A stretch of 29,736 nt of DNA from JBQTII01 sp052387905 (GCA_052387905.1 JBQTIR010000026.1:1-29736); one strand, 5' to 3'; shown: positions 6,729 to 15,524, counted from the first letter of the stretch. Made by a program: numbers and translations. Notes: generated by a model from the sequence alone, not told the origin.

Positions 6729-9083
6729 TCAGGTGGCGGCCGCGCCGGTGACGCGGTAGGCGTCGAAGACGCCTTCGACGCTGCGCACGGCGCGCAGGAC
6801 GTGCCCGAGGTGGCGCGGGTCGCCCATCTCGAAGGTGAACTTGCTGACCGCGATGCGGTCGCGGGTGGTGCTCACCGACGCGGCCAGGATGTTGACGTGC
6901 TGGTCCGAGAGCACCCGGGTGATGTCGGAGAGCAGACGCGATCGGTCCAGCGCCTCGACCTGGATCGCGACCAGGAAGACCGAAGATGCGGTCGGGGCCC
7001 AGTCCACCTCGACCATGCGTTCGCGCTCGGTCTCCAGGGATCCGACGTTGCCGCAGTCGCCGCGGTGCACCGAGACCCCGCTGCCACGGGTCACGAAGCC
7101 GATGATCTCGTCACCCGGTACGGGAGTGCAGCAGCGCGCCAGCTTGACCCACACCTCGTCGGCCCCGCGCACCTGCACGCCCGGATCCCCGTGGGAACGC
7201 AGGCGCCCCCGCGCCTTGGTCGGCGAGATCGCCTCGGCGACGTCCTCGACCGTGGAGTCCGCGCCGCCGAGGGACTGCACCAGGCGGGCGACGACGGCCT
7301 GCGCCGAGTTGTGCCCTTCGCCGACTGCCGCGTAGAGCGCGGAGATGTCGCTCAGGCGCATCTCATGGGCGATCGCGGTCAGCGACTCCGAGGTCAGCAG
7401 GCGCTGGATCGGCAGGCCCTGCTTCCGCATCGCCCGGGCGATCTGCTCCTTGCCACGCTCGACGGCCTCCTCGCGACGCTCCTTGGAGAACCACTGCTTG
7501 ATCTTGTTCCGAGCTCGCGGGCTGGCAGCGAATTCCAACCAGTCCCGGCTCGGCCCCGACCCCGGGCCACTGGGTTTCGCAGTGAAGATCTCCACCACGT
7601 CGCCGTTGGCGAGCTTGCTCTCCAACGGCACCAGCCGACCGTTGACCCGGGCACCGATGCAGCGGTGCCCGACCTCGGTGTGCACGGCATAGGCGAAGTC
7701 GACCGACGTCGAGCCACCGGGCAACGCGATCACTGCTCCGGCCGGGGTGAAGACGAACACTTCGGTGGTGGACAGGTCGAAGCGCAGCGACTCGAGGAAC
7801 TCGCTCGGGTCGGAGGTCTCGTTCTGCCAGTCCAGCAGCTGGCGCAGCCAGACCATGTCCTCCCCGGCGGCCTTCTCGCCGTTACCCGTCGAGATACCGG
7901 AGGCCCCGGTGCCGGAGGCGTTGACCTGCTCCTTGTACTTCCAGTGCGCCGCGACGCCGTACTCCGCGCGCCGGTGCATCGCGTGGGTGCGAATCTGCAG
8001 TTCGACGGGCTTGCCCTCGGGCCCGATGACCGTGGTGTGCAGCGACTGGTACATGTTGAACTTGGGCATCGCGATGTAGTCCTTGAACCGCCCCGGCACC
8101 GGATTCCAGCGGGCGTGCAGCGCGCCGAGGGTGGCGTAACAGTCCCGCACGGACTCGACCAGGATCCGGATCCCGACGAGGTCGTAGATGTCGGTGAACT
8201 CGCGGCCGCGCACGATCATCTTCTGGTAGATCGAGTAGTAGTGCTTGGGTCGGCCGGTGACCCGGGACTTGATCCGCGCGGCCTTGAGATCCTCGGAGAC
8301 CTGCTCGATGACGCCGTCGAGGTAGGAGTCCCGGCTCGGTGCGCGGTCGGCGACCAGGCGCACGATCTCGTCGTACATCTTCGGGTAGAGCGTGGCGAAG
8401 GCCAGGTCCTCCAGCTCCCACTTCACGGTGTTCATGCCGAGGCGGTGCGCGAGCGGGGCGTAGATCTCCAGGGTCTCCCGTGAGGTCTTCTCCTGCTTGG
8501 CCTGCGGCATGTAACGCAGGGTCCGCATGTTGTGCAGCCGGTCGGCGAGCTTGATGACCAGCACCCGGATGTCGCGAGCCATCGCGATGACCATCTTGCG
8601 GACGGTCTCGGCCTGCGCCGCGTCGCCGTAGGTGACCTTGTCGAGCTTGGTCACCCCGTCGACGAGGGTCGCGATCTCCGCCCCGAAGTCGACCTCGAGG
8701 GCGGCGAGGGTGTAGTCGGTGTCCTCGACGGTGTCGTGCAGCAGCGCCGCGCACAGCGTGGGTGGTTCCATCCCGAGTTCGGCGAGGATGGTGGCGACCG
8801 AGAGCGGATGGGTGATGTAGGGGTCACCGCTCTTGCGCAGCTGCCCGCGGTGGGCCTCCTCGGCGATCTCGTAGGCTCGCTCCAGGATCCGCAGATCGGC
8901 CTTCGGGTGGCTGGCGCGCACGACCCGGAACAGCGGTTCGAGGACCGGGTTGACCGATGGGGTCCGCGCGCTGCCGATCCGGGCCAATCGCGCACGCACC
9001 CGCCGGGTGGTGGCGGCGTCGGAGGACGACGCGGTGGCCGGTGCCGGGGTCGGCGGTCCAGCCGGAAGGGCGGGCTCGCTCAC
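6729..9083 (-). CDS. rel: bifunctional (p)ppGpp synthetase/hydrolase Rel (RelA/SpoT family)
   Basis: A 784-residue long RSH enzyme that makes (p)ppGpp from ATP and GDP/GTP and also degrades it, controlling the stringent response. The hydrolase (HD) domain looks intact: ITHPLSVA and the HDTVED motif at 116-121, plus KLADRLHNMRT. The synthetase domain follows, with REFTDIYDLVGIRI, FKDYIAMPKFNMYQSLHTTV and ELQIRTHAMH. Then come a TGS domain (VFVFTPAGAVIALPGGSTSVDFAY), a helical and zinc-finger-like region with Cys residues (LARCCTPVPGDEIIGF) and a C-terminal ACT domain (VFLVAIQVEALDRSRLLSDITRVLSD). The length fits actinobacterial Rel. GTG at 9081-9083 is preceded by GGAGGG. It is the last gene of the yajC-secD-secF-apt-rel run, 58 bp after apt, a linkage conserved in many actinobacteria. 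Confidence 0.96.
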   Translation of the reverse strand: MSEPALPAGPPTPAPATASSSDAATTRRVRARLARIGSARTPSVNPVLEPLFRVVRASHPKADLRILERAYEIAEEAHRGQLRKSGDPYITHPLSVATILAELGMEPPTLCAALLHDTVEDTDYTLAALEVDFGAEIATLVDGVTKLDKVTYGDAAQAETVRKMVIAMARDIRVLVIKLADRLHNMRTLRYMPQAKQEKTSRETLEIYAPLAHRLGMNTVKWELEDLAFATLYPKMYDEIVRLVADRAPSRDSYLDGVIEQVSEDLKAARIKSRVTGRPKHYYSIYQKMIVRGREFTDIYDLVGIRILVESVRDCYATLGALHARWNPVPGRFKDYIAMPKFNMYQSLHTTVIGPEGKPVELQIRTHAMHRRAEYGVAAHWKYKEQVNASGTGASGISTGNGEKAAGEDMVWLRQLLDWQNETSDPSEFLESLRFDLSTTEVFVFTPAGAVIALPGGSTSVDFAYAVHTEVGHRCIGARVNGRLVPLESKLANGDVVEIFTAKPSGPGSGPSRDWLEFAASPRARNKIKQWFSKERREEAVERGKEQIARAMRKQGLPIQRLLTSESLTAIAHEMRLSDISALYAAVGEGHNSAQAVVARLVQSLGGADSTVEDVAEAISPTKARGRLRSHGDPGVQVRGADEVWVKLARCCTPVPGDEIIGFVTRGSGVSVHRGDCGNVGSLETERERMVEVDWAPTASSVFLVAIQVEALDRSRLLSDITRVLSDQHVNILAASVSTTRDRIAVSKFTFEMGDPRHLGHVLRAVRSVEGVFDAYRVTGAAAT

Positions 9084-9141
9084 GATCCCTCCTCGCCGGC
9101 GTCGGGCACCCAGATCAGTGGGGTGGCCTTCATGTTAACGG

Positions 9142-9672
9142 CTAGGCAGTCGCAAGCGCGGTGACCTGCAGGTCTGCCACGCGCGCCCGACCGCCGAGCG
9201 CGGTGATCTCCAGCAACACCAGCGCGCCGACTGCCTCCCCACCGGCATCGGTCACCAGGTGGTGAGCCGCCGCCAGGGTGCCGCCGGTGGCCAGGACGTC
9301 GTCCACGATCAGCACCCGCGCCCCGGGGATGATCGCGTCTAGATGCATGTGCAGCACGGCCTCGCCGTATTCGAGCGCGTAGGCCACCGAGCGGGTGGCT
9401 GCCGGCAGCTTGCCCGGCTTGCGAACCGGGACGAATCCGGCACCCAATGCCAGCGCAAGCGGAGCTCCCACGATGAAGCCGCGGGCCTCCACGGCCACGA
9501 TGACCTCGGGCCGCGACGCGCGGGCCGCTTCGGTCAGTTCGCTGACCAGAGCCGCAAAGGCCGGGCCGTCGGCCAGCACCGGGGCGATGTCCTTGAACGC
9601 GATGCCCGGAATCGGGAAGTCGGCAATCTCGCGGACCAGGGCGCGCCAGTCGGTCGGCACGGCGGAGGTCAC
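9142..9672 (-). CDS. apt: adenine phosphoribosyltransferase
   Basis: A 176-residue type I phosphoribosyltransferase that converts adenine and PRPP to AMP in purine salvage. It has the N-terminal DFPIPGIAFKDI segment typical of APRT, the EARGFIVGAPLA loop, the RKPGKLP flexible loop and the PRPP-binding motif VLIVDDVLATGGT. The GTG start at 9670-9672 overlaps the secF stop as GTGA, so it is probably translated by coupling. It lies 58 bp ahead of rel; the apt-rel pair joins purine salvage with (p)ppGpp control in many actinobacteria. Confidence 0.95.
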   Translation of the reverse strand: MTSAVPTDWRALVREIADFPIPGIAFKDIAPVLADGPAFAALVSELTEAARASRPEVIVAVEARGFIVGAPLALALGAGFVPVRKPGKLPAATRSVAYALEYGEAVLHMHLDAIIPGARVLIVDDVLATGGTLAAAHHLVTDAGGEAVGALVLLEITALGGRARVADLQVTALATA

Positions 9673-10769
9673 AGTCTCTTCTTCGACCGCTGCGATCGGG
9701 TGCCACCACGCTTGGGTTGGCTCCGTTCTCCCGGCGCCACCGGGGCAGTGACCACGACGCCCCCGCCGGGAGCCGCTCCCTCGCCGGACGCGTGGTCCTT
9801 GCGGCCCGCCTGGCGGGCGGCCGCGCGCTTGGCCACCTCCTTCATGGCGGGCTCGCGCTCCTTGAGCGCAGCGGTGATCGGGGGCGCCAGGCAGACCGAG
9901 GAGTAGGCGCCGATGGCCAGTCCGACGAACAGCACCAACGCCAGATCCTTGAGGGTGCCGGCGCCGAGCAGCCCGGCTCCGACGAAGAGCAATCCGCCGA
10001 CGGGCAGCAGCGCAATCACCGTGGTGTTGATGGAGCGCGCCAGGGTCTGGTTGACCGCGAGGTTGGTAGCGGCGCTGTAGCTCATTCGGTTGGTCTTGAC
10101 CAGATCGGCGGTGTTCTCCTTGATCTTGTCGAACACCACCACCGTGTCGTAGAGCGAGTACCCCAGGATCGTCAGCAGACCGATCACCGTCGCTGGGGTG
10201 ACGGTGAAACCGACCAGCGCGTAGATCCCGATCGTCACCACCAGGTCGTGGAGCAGCGCGGCAAGCGCGCCGAGCGCCATTTTGGGCTCGAAGACGACGG
10301 CCAGATAGATCGAGACGCCGATCAGGAAGATCACCAGCGACTGCAGCGCCTTGTTGGTGACGTCGTCACCCCAGGTAGGGCCCACCAACTGGGTGGTGAC
10401 GTCCTCCGCAGTGACCGACAGATTCTCCGCGAGCGCGGTCGCCACCTTGGTGGCGTCGTCTGCGGTAACCGTCGCCGTCTCCACCCGGACCCGGTTGTCC
10501 CCGAGCGTCTGGACCCGCGGGTCCTCCGCCCCCGCTGCCTCGACCGCTTCGCGCACCGATTCCACGTCGATCGAGGACTGGGACTGGGCCTCGAAGACCG
10601 AGCCGCCGTCGAACTCGACACCCAGGTCCAGCTGGCGCACCCCGAGTGAGAGGACCGACAGCGCGATCAGCGCGAGGCTGATCCAGGCGAACATCCGCCC
10701 GCGTCCGATGAAGTTGTAGCTGCGGCGCCCGCTCTGCAGGTCCGCGCCGAGTTCCGCCAGCCGGGACAT
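9669..10769 (-). CDS. secF: protein translocase subunit SecF
   Basis: A 366-residue RND-type membrane protein that with SecD and YajC assists SecYEG, using the proton motive force to complete export. It has an N-terminal transmembrane helix (FAWISLALIALSVLSLGV) followed by the conserved GVEFDGGSVFE start of the periplasm-side domain, then five transmembrane helices at about 150-310. The core includes LAALLHDLVVTIGIYALVGF, TVIGLLTILGYSLYDTVVVFDKIKEN and NQTLARSINTT, all SecF signatures. The C-terminal 60 residues are a charged Lys/Arg-rich tail, a common actinobacterial addition. ATG 10767-10769 lies 1 bp after the secD stop (TGAGATG); the stop overlaps apt. Confidence 0.95.
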   Translation of the reverse strand: MSRLAELGADLQSGRRSYNFIGRGRMFAWISLALIALSVLSLGVRQLDLGVEFDGGSVFEAQSQSSIDVESVREAVEAAGAEDPRVQTLGDNRVRVETATVTADDATKVATALAENLSVTAEDVTTQLVGPTWGDDVTNKALQSLVIFLIGVSIYLAVVFEPKMALGALAALLHDLVVTIGIYALVGFTVTPATVIGLLTILGYSLYDTVVVFDKIKENTADLVKTNRMSYSAATNLAVNQTLARSINTTVIALLPVGGLLFVGAGLLGAGTLKDLALVLFVGLAIGAYSSVCLAPPITAALKEREPAMKEVAKRAAARQAGRKDHASGEGAAPGGGVVVTAPVAPGERSQPKRGGTRSQRSKKRL

Positions 10770-10770
10770 C

Positions 10771-12567
10771 TCAGATTCCCTTCGCCGATGCCGGGACCGG
10801 CCGCAGGCCGAGGCTCTTGCGGCCCACCCCCGACCACGGGTGGCCCTTGGCGAAGAACGGCTTACGCATCGCCAGGGCGACCAGCGGGCGGGTGAACAGG
10901 AAGATCACCGCGACGTCGATCATCGTCATCAGGCCGAGGGTGAAGGCGAAACCCTTCACTTCGGCGACCGAGAAGAAGTACAGGACCGCGGCCGCGAGGA
11001 ACGAGACGAAGTTGGCGGACAGGATCGTGCGCCGTGCGCGGATCCAGCCGGCCTCGGCGGCCGCACGTGGGCTCTTCCCGTCGCGGACCTCGTCGCGCAT
11101 GCGTTCGAAGTAGACGACGAAGGAGTCCGCGGTGATGCCGATCGCGACGATCAGACCGGCGATCCCGGCCAGTGACAATCGGTAGCCGAGAGCTCCCTCG
11201 GTGCCGAGCAGGCACACCGCGATCCAGGCCATGCCCGCCGCGACGAGCAGGCCCGCCATCGCGATGGCTCCCAAGCCCCGGTAATAGAAGATCCCGTAGG
11301 CGACGACCAGGATCATGCCGATCAGACCCGCGATCAGGCCACCCTGCAGCTGGTCGTCGCCGAGGGTCGCCGAGATCGTGGAAATCGTGCTCTTCTCGAA
11401 GGCGAGGGGCAGCGCGCCGAACTTCAGCACATTGGCCAGGTCCTCGGCGCTCTCCTGGGTGAACGAGCCCGAGATGATGGCGTTACCGTCGGTGATCGGG
11501 TCGTTGACCGAGGGCGCGGAGTACACGACGCCGTCCAGGACGATCGCGACCTGGTTGGTCGGCGGCGGGAGGGCGACGGCGCTCTGGGTCAGCGCAGCGA
11601 ACGCGCGCTGCCCCTCGCCGTCGAGGTCGAGGTTGATCACCCACGTGGCGATGCCGCTGGGGAGCAGGCCGGCCGAGGCCGAATCGATCTGAGTGCCCTG
11701 GACCGCGCTCGGGCCCAGGATGTACTTGATGGTGCCGTCGCGGTTGCAGGCGACGACGACGTCCTCGGGCAGTGCCGTATCAGCACCCTGCCGGGATGCC
11801 GGGTTCTGGCAGTCGGTGATCGTGTAGGCGAAGCGGACCGCTTCCGGAATGTTGCCGGTGAGCGCCTTCTCCAGGTCGCCGGTGAGGTCACCGAGCCCGG
11901 GTCCTTCGACGGCGGCGGTGCTCGACGGGCTCGGGACGGCGGAGGGCGCCGGGATGATGTTCGCGAAGGGCGAGTCGGGGGTTGCCGAGGGCGTCGGTTC
12001 GTCGGCGACCCGCAGCGCTCCCGCGCTGGCGCGGGGGCGGTCACTCGAACGCGGTGACGGGGTGGCCGTGGCGCGGGCAGGTGGCCCGGACTTCGGTTCG
12101 GCGTCCGCCTCACCGGACTTCCCCTCGCCCTTCTTCGGCTCGGCGTCGTCGTCTGCGTCGGTGGGCAATTCGTTGAGGCCGGGGGCGCCGGCGAGCAGGA
12201 CCGGGCGGAAGCGCAGCAGCGCGGTCTGACCGACTTGTTCCACGATCTCGGAGGAGTTCTGCCCCGGCACGCTGACCACGATGTTGTCCGACCCCAGCGT
12301 GGTCACCTGGGCTTCGGAGACGCCGAAGCCGTTGACCCGCTGACGGATGATCTTCACGGCCTGCGACATCGCGGCGCCGGTGACCTCGCCGGTCCCCTCG
12401 GTGGACTTCGCCGTCAGGGTGACGCTCGTGCCGCCGGCCAGGTCGATCGCCAACCGCGGCGTCATCGCGTCGGCACCCACCATCGCGATGGTCCCGCCGA
12501 CCAGGAGCGCCGCCGTCACCGCAAGCGCGCGTAGCGGGTTCGAGGTACCCGACTTCAGGGCCGACAC
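10771..12567 (-). CDS. secD: protein translocase subunit SecD
   Basis: A 598-residue partner of SecF. An N-terminal transmembrane helix (residues about 14-34) leads to LAIDLAGGTSVTLTA and the first extracellular domain (IIRQRVNGFGVSEAQV, VSVPGQ). A long low-complexity insert rich in Ala, Pro, Ser and Glu (about residues 140-230) follows, then the second part of the P1 domain. The membrane half has five helices with the SecD signature 'AGIAGLIVAIGITADSFVVYFERMRDE'-like segment and a final FLFTRPLVAL. The GTG at 12565-12567 is chosen: GAGG lies 8 nt upstream, overlapping the yajC stop, and the family starts close to this point; an upstream ATG (12645) lies deep inside yajC. The insert is much longer than in Gram-negative SecD but usual in actinobacteria. 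Confidence 0.94.
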   Translation of the reverse strand: MSALKSGTSNPLRALAVTAALLVGGTIAMVGADAMTPRLAIDLAGGTSVTLTAKSTEGTGEVTGAAMSQAVKIIRQRVNGFGVSEAQVTTLGSDNIVVSVPGQNSSEIVEQVGQTALLRFRPVLLAGAPGLNELPTDADDDAEPKKGEGKSGEADAEPKSGPPARATATPSPRSSDRPRASAGALRVADEPTPSATPDSPFANIIPAPSAVPSPSSTAAVEGPGLGDLTGDLEKALTGNIPEAVRFAYTITDCQNPASRQGADTALPEDVVVACNRDGTIKYILGPSAVQGTQIDSASAGLLPSGIATWVINLDLDGEGQRAFAALTQSAVALPPPTNQVAIVLDGVVYSAPSVNDPITDGNAIISGSFTQESAEDLANVLKFGALPLAFEKSTISTISATLGDDQLQGGLIAGLIGMILVVAYGIFYYRGLGAIAMAGLLVAAGMAWIAVCLLGTEGALGYRLSLAGIAGLIVAIGITADSFVVYFERMRDEVRDGKSPRAAAEAGWIRARRTILSANFVSFLAAAVLYFFSVAEVKGFAFTLGLMTMIDVAVIFLFTRPLVALAMRKPFFAKGHPWSGVGRKSLGLRPVPASAKGI

Positions 12568-12577
12568 CGGTGAGACC

Positions 12578-12910
12578 TCAGAACTTGGTGAGCGAGGTGG
12601 GGCCCTCGTCCGGGTCGCTCGCGGCGGATTGCTCAGGCGCTGCATCGGTATCGGCCTCGTCCGCCGGGATGATTCGACCCACGGCGCCCTTGAGGAGCTT
12701 GACCACCACGCCGGGGGCGATCTCCAGCGCCACCTCGTCCTCGCTCACGCTCTCCACCCGCCCGAACACGCCGGCGGTCGTGATGATCTGCACGCCAGGA
12801 GTCAGGTGGTCGCGCAGATCTGCCGCTCGGCGATTACGCGCCTGGGTCGGGCGCAGGACCAGCAGGTAGAACGCGAGCAAGAGCAAGGTGATGGGCAGAA
12901 TTGCTTCCAC
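12578..12910 (-). CDS. yajC: preprotein translocase accessory subunit YajC
   Basis: A 110-residue protein with one N-terminal transmembrane helix (ILPITLLLLAFYLLVLRPTQ) and the YajC core: RPTQARNRR, LTPGVQIITTAGVFGRVESV, then ALEIAPGVVVKLLKGAVGRI, with an acidic tail. YajC joins SecD and SecF in the holotranslocon. GTG at 12908-12910 has GGAAGGA about 12 nt upstream. It is the first gene of the run yajC-secD-secF-apt-rel; the 246-bp gap upstream must carry the promoter, but I could not pick a convincing -35/-10 pair there. Confidence 0.93.
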   Translation of the reverse strand: MEAILPITLLLLAFYLLVLRPTQARNRRAADLRDHLTPGVQIITTAGVFGRVESVSEDEVALEIAPGVVVKLLKGAVGRIIPADEADTDAAPEQSAASDPDEGPTSLTKF

Positions 12911-13064
12911 GACGGGGTGACGTCCTTCCGCGGCGCAGGCGGCCGTGAACCCCGGGAACGCCCCGGACCGACCGCGCTGACAACGTGCGGAGTCTAGGCG
13001 TGCCTCTCAATCCCAGGTGGATGTGGGCGGTGATCCGAGCAATCCCTGGCAAGGCGGAGGAGGA

Positions 13065-13085
13065 GCCCGATGCGGAGCATCGGGC
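13065..13085 (-). terminator. hairpin downstream of ruvB
   Basis: GCCCGATGC (13065-13073) and GCATCGGGC (13077-13085) form a perfect 9-bp stem with a GGA loop, 72 nt beyond the ruvB stop in the direction of transcription and ahead of yajC. No T-run follows on the minus strand. It is a good candidate terminator for the ruvCAB (or pdxST-yebC-ruvCAB) transcript. Confidence 0.6.
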
Positions 13086-13156
13086 GACGACGACAACGCC
13101 GCCAGGGGCAGCTCGGGCGCCGTCCGCGCCACCTATCGGGATTGGGAGGTATGCCT

Positions 13157-14266
13157 TTAAGGCGTGGTGTTGTCGTTGGCCTGTGCCGCGCCCGCGAGCC
13201 GACCGACCTCGGTGTCGAACAGCGGGAGGGATCCCCCGGCCGCGCCGCGCGGCGCCGTCATTCCCAGGTGCGCCCAGGCGGCCGGTGTGGCCACGCGGCC
13301 GCGTGGAGTGCGGGCGAGCAGACCGGCGCGGACCAGGAACGGCTCGGCCACCTCCTCCACCGTCTCCGGTTCCTCACCGACCGCGACCGCGAGGGTGGAC
13401 AGCCCGACCGGGCCCCCGCCGAAGCGGCGCAGCAACGCGTCCAGCACCGCGCGGTCCAGGCGGTCCAGACCCATCGCGTCGACGTCGTAGAGCGTGAGCG
13501 CGGCATGCGCAATGTCTTCCGTCACCGTGCCGTCGGCCCGCACCTGCGCGAAATCACGGACGCGGCGCAGCAGCCGGTTGGCGATCCGCGGGGTGCCTCG
13601 CGAGCGGCCGGCGATTTCCGCAGCGCCCCGCGGGTCCAGGGGCACCTCAAGCAGGCCGGAGGAGCGGCGCAGGACCTGCTCGAGCTCGTCGGGGGCGTAG
13701 AAGTCCATGTGCGCGGTGAACCCGAACCGGTCGCGCAGCGGGCCCGGGAGCAGGCCGGCTCGTGTCGTGGCACCGACCAGGGTGAACGGCGGGATCTCCA
13801 GCGGGATCGCGGTGGCGCCGGCGCCCTTGCCGACGATCACGTCGACCCGGAAGTCCTCCATCGCCATGTAGAGCATCTCTTCGGCGGGACGCGCCATGCG
13901 GTGGATCTCGTCGAGGAAGAGCACTTCGCCCTCACTGAGCGAGGACAGCAGCGCGGCGAGATCGCCGGCGTGCTGGATCGCCGGGCCGCTGGTGACGCGC
14001 AACGGCATGCCGAGTTCGGCAGCCACGATCATCGCCAGTGTGGTCTTGCCCAGCCCCGGCGGACCCGAGAGCAAGATGTGGTCCGGGGGGCGGCTGCGCA
14101 ACCGGGCCGCGTCGAGGACGAGAGAGAGCTGTTCGCGCACGCGCTGCTGACCGATGAACTCCGCCAGGCGCTTGGGTCGCAGCGCGGATTCGATGGCCTG
14201 CTCGTCGAGGGCGGCAACCGGGTCGACCAGATTGTCCGCCGGGTGCTCACCCTGGGTGGGAATCAC
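13157..14266 (-). CDS. ruvB: Holliday junction branch migration helicase RuvB
   Basis: A 369-residue AAA+ ATPase that drives branch migration with RuvA. It shows the N-terminal LRPKRLAEFIGQQRVREQL, Walker A GPPGLGKT at 68-75, Walker B FLDEIH, the RuvB beta-hairpin region before VGATTRAGLLPGPLRDRFG (sensor 1 and arginine finger), RSRGTPRIANRLLRRVRDFA (sensor 2) and a C-terminal winged helix (LARTPRGRVATPAAWAHLG). The GTG at 14264-14266 overlaps the ruvA stop as GTGA; the longer frame back to 14734 overlaps ruvA and has no RuvB-like sequence. The C-terminal extension of about 25 residues after the winged helix is not conserved as far as I can tell. Confidence 0.96.
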   Translation of the reverse strand: MIPTQGEHPADNLVDPVAALDEQAIESALRPKRLAEFIGQQRVREQLSLVLDAARLRSRPPDHILLSGPPGLGKTTLAMIVAAELGMPLRVTSGPAIQHAGDLAALLSSLSEGEVLFLDEIHRMARPAEEMLYMAMEDFRVDVIVGKGAGATAIPLEIPPFTLVGATTRAGLLPGPLRDRFGFTAHMDFYAPDELEQVLRRSSGLLEVPLDPRGAAEIAGRSRGTPRIANRLLRRVRDFAQVRADGTVTEDIAHAALTLYDVDAMGLDRLDRAVLDALLRRFGGGPVGLSTLAVAVGEEPETVEEVAEPFLVRAGLLARTPRGRVATPAAWAHLGMTAPRGAAGGSLPLFDTEVGRLAGAAQANDNTTP

Positions 14267-14877
14267 GACCGCCCCAGGGTCTTCAGCGCCAGCCGCAACA
14301 TCGTCGCGACCTCGGTGGCGGTGCCGGACTCCGACGCGTCCGCGGCGACCGCGTCCAGCGCCTGCTCGGCCTCGCGGGTGGACCAGCCCAGGTTGAGCAG
14401 CGCGCCATGGACCTGGTCGCGCCACGTGCCCTCGACCCCCCGGGCCTGAGCCGGCACCGCGCCGGCAAGCCCACGCGGCGGGCCGAGCCGATCTTTGAGC
14501 TCGAGCACGATCCGCTGCGCGCCCTTGCGTCCGATGCCGGAGACCTTCATCAGCGCGGTGAGGTCCTCGGTGGCGACCGCCCGACGTAAGGCGTCGGGTT
14601 CGTGCACGGCGAGGATGCCCTGCGCCAGCCGCGCGCCGATCCCGGAGACCGCCATCAACTGTTCGAACACCACCCGCTCGTCGTCGGTGGCGAACCCGTA
14701 CAGGGTCAGGGACTCCTCGCGCACGATCAGGCACGCCGCCAGGTGCGCGTTCTCCCCGACCCGCAAGCCGGCGAGGGTGTTCGGGGTGGCGCCTACCGAC
14801 AGGCCGATGCCGCCCACGGCGATCACGGCCGCCTCGGGGCCGATCGAGACGACGGGACCGCTGACGAAACTGATCAC
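14263..14877 (-). CDS. ruvA: Holliday junction DNA-binding protein RuvA
   Basis: A 204-residue protein with the three RuvA domains: an N-terminal OB fold starting VISFVSGPVV and including TLYGFATDDERVVFEQL; two helix-hairpin-helix motifs (LMAVSGIGARLAQGIL and ALMKVSGIGRKGAQRIVLEL) that bind the four-way junction; and a C-terminal domain III (ALLNLGWSTREAEQALDAV) that contacts RuvB. The GTG at 14875-14877 is chosen because family members start at this strand, and it is 7 nt after the ruvC stop; the frame's ATG at 14961 lies inside ruvC. It is coupled to ruvB by GTGA. Confidence 0.95.
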   Translation of the reverse strand: MISFVSGPVVSIGPEAAVIAVGGIGLSVGATPNTLAGLRVGENAHLAACLIVREESLTLYGFATDDERVVFEQLMAVSGIGARLAQGILAVHEPDALRRAVATEDLTALMKVSGIGRKGAQRIVLELKDRLGPPRGLAGAVPAQARGVEGTWRDQVHGALLNLGWSTREAEQALDAVAADASESGTATEVATMLRLALKTLGRS

Positions 14878-14884
14878 GCGAACT

Positions 14885-15424
14885 TCACCGGGTTCCCTTC
14901 GGCAGACGAGATGGAGGTACCGAAGCACACGCCGCCGACAACCGGGCCGCGGCTCCGCCACGCCAGATGTGACAGATCGCGAGCGCCAAGGCGTCCGCGG
15001 CGTCGGCCGGCTTGGGCGCCTCGCTCAGGCGGAGCAGTCTGGTGACCATGGCGGCAACCTGATCCTTGTCGGCCCGCCCGCTTCCGCTGACCGCGGCCTT
15101 GACCTCGCTCGGGGTGTGCAGGGCGACGGGCAGTCCGCGCCGGGCCGCGCACACGATCGCCACCGCGCCGGCCTGGGCCGTGCCCATCACCGTGCGGACG
15201 TTGTGCTGGCTGAACACCCGTTCCACCGCAACGGCGTCGGGAGCGTAGGCGTCCAGGAATGCCTCGATCCCGCGTTCGAGCTCGATCAGGCGGGTTCCGA
15301 TGTCCGCGGTCGCGGCGGTGCGCACGACATCGACCGCCACCAGGGTCAGTGCCCGACCAGGTGCGCCGTCGACCACGCCGATCCCGCAGCGGGTCAGCCC
15401 CGGGTCGACCCCCAGCACCCGCAC
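14885..15424 (-). CDS. ruvC: crossover junction endodeoxyribonuclease RuvC
   Basis: A 179-residue RNase H-fold resolvase that cuts Holliday junctions. The acidic catalytic residues are visible in GVDPGLTRCG (first Asp), AVAVERVF (Glu) and ADAADALALAICH (two Asp). HTPSEVKAAVSGSGRADKDQV is also typical. The GTG at 15422-15424 has GGGGAGG just upstream and puts the catalytic Asp at residue 7, as in known RuvC; the ORF could extend to 15562, but that stretch carries the SOS box and is not RuvC-like. It is the first gene of ruvC-ruvA-ruvB and is probably LexA-controlled. Confidence 0.95.
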   Translation of the reverse strand: MRVLGVDPGLTRCGIGVVDGAPGRALTLVAVDVVRTAATADIGTRLIELERGIEAFLDAYAPDAVAVERVFSQHNVRTVMGTAQAGAVAIVCAARRGLPVALHTPSEVKAAVSGSGRADKDQVAAMVTRLLRLSEAPKPADAADALALAICHIWRGGAAARLSAACASVPPSRLPKGTR

Positions 15425-15444
15425 GTCGCCTCCCCTGCCGGTCC

Positions 15445-15456
15445 GAACATCTGTTC
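15445..15456. promoter_or_regulatory. LexA (SOS) box upstream of ruvC
   Basis: GAACATCTGTTC is a perfect match to the Gram-positive/mycobacterial SOS box core GAAC-N4-GTTC, with a C before it as in CGAAC. It ends 20 bp before the ruvC GTG. Known family knowledge: LexA represses ruvC in Mycobacterium through such a box. It indicates DNA-damage induction of ruvCAB separately from pdxST-yebC. Confidence 0.85.
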
Positions 15457-15476
15457 TACAGGTAACCGTAGGGGCG

Positions 15477-15495
15477 GCCGGGCCCACAACCCGGC
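15477..15495 (-). terminator. possible hairpin between yebC and ruvC
   Basis: GCCGGG (15477-15482) pairs with CCCGGC (15490-15495) around a 7-nt loop CCCACAA, about 85 nt past the yebC stop and just before the SOS box. It could end the pdxS-pdxT-yebC transcript. Only 6 bp of stem and no T-run, so weak. Confidence 0.35.
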
Positions 15496-15503
15496 AACGA
15501 CGC

Positions 15504-15524
15504 GCTGACTGCCGCAACGTCAGC
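15504..15524 (-). terminator. possible hairpin after yebC
   Basis: GCTGAC (15504-15509) and GTCAGC (15519-15524) pair around a 9-nt loop, about 56 nt after the yebC stop. With the neighbouring stem at 15477-15495 it may form a tandem terminator. Support is only the complementarity. Confidence 0.3.

Noticed and set aside
6615..8483. 622-residue plus-strand ORF across rel
   Set aside because: It is antisense to the rel gene in a GC-rich frame, with low-complexity Asp/His/Gly/Arg-rich sequence and no domain; rel on the minus strand is unambiguous.
14267..14734. Longer ruvB start at 14734 and longer patA and pdxS starts (21983, 18278)
   Set aside because: These extensions read through the preceding conserved genes or the divergent promoter in another frame; the GTG/TTG starts at overlaps fit the families.
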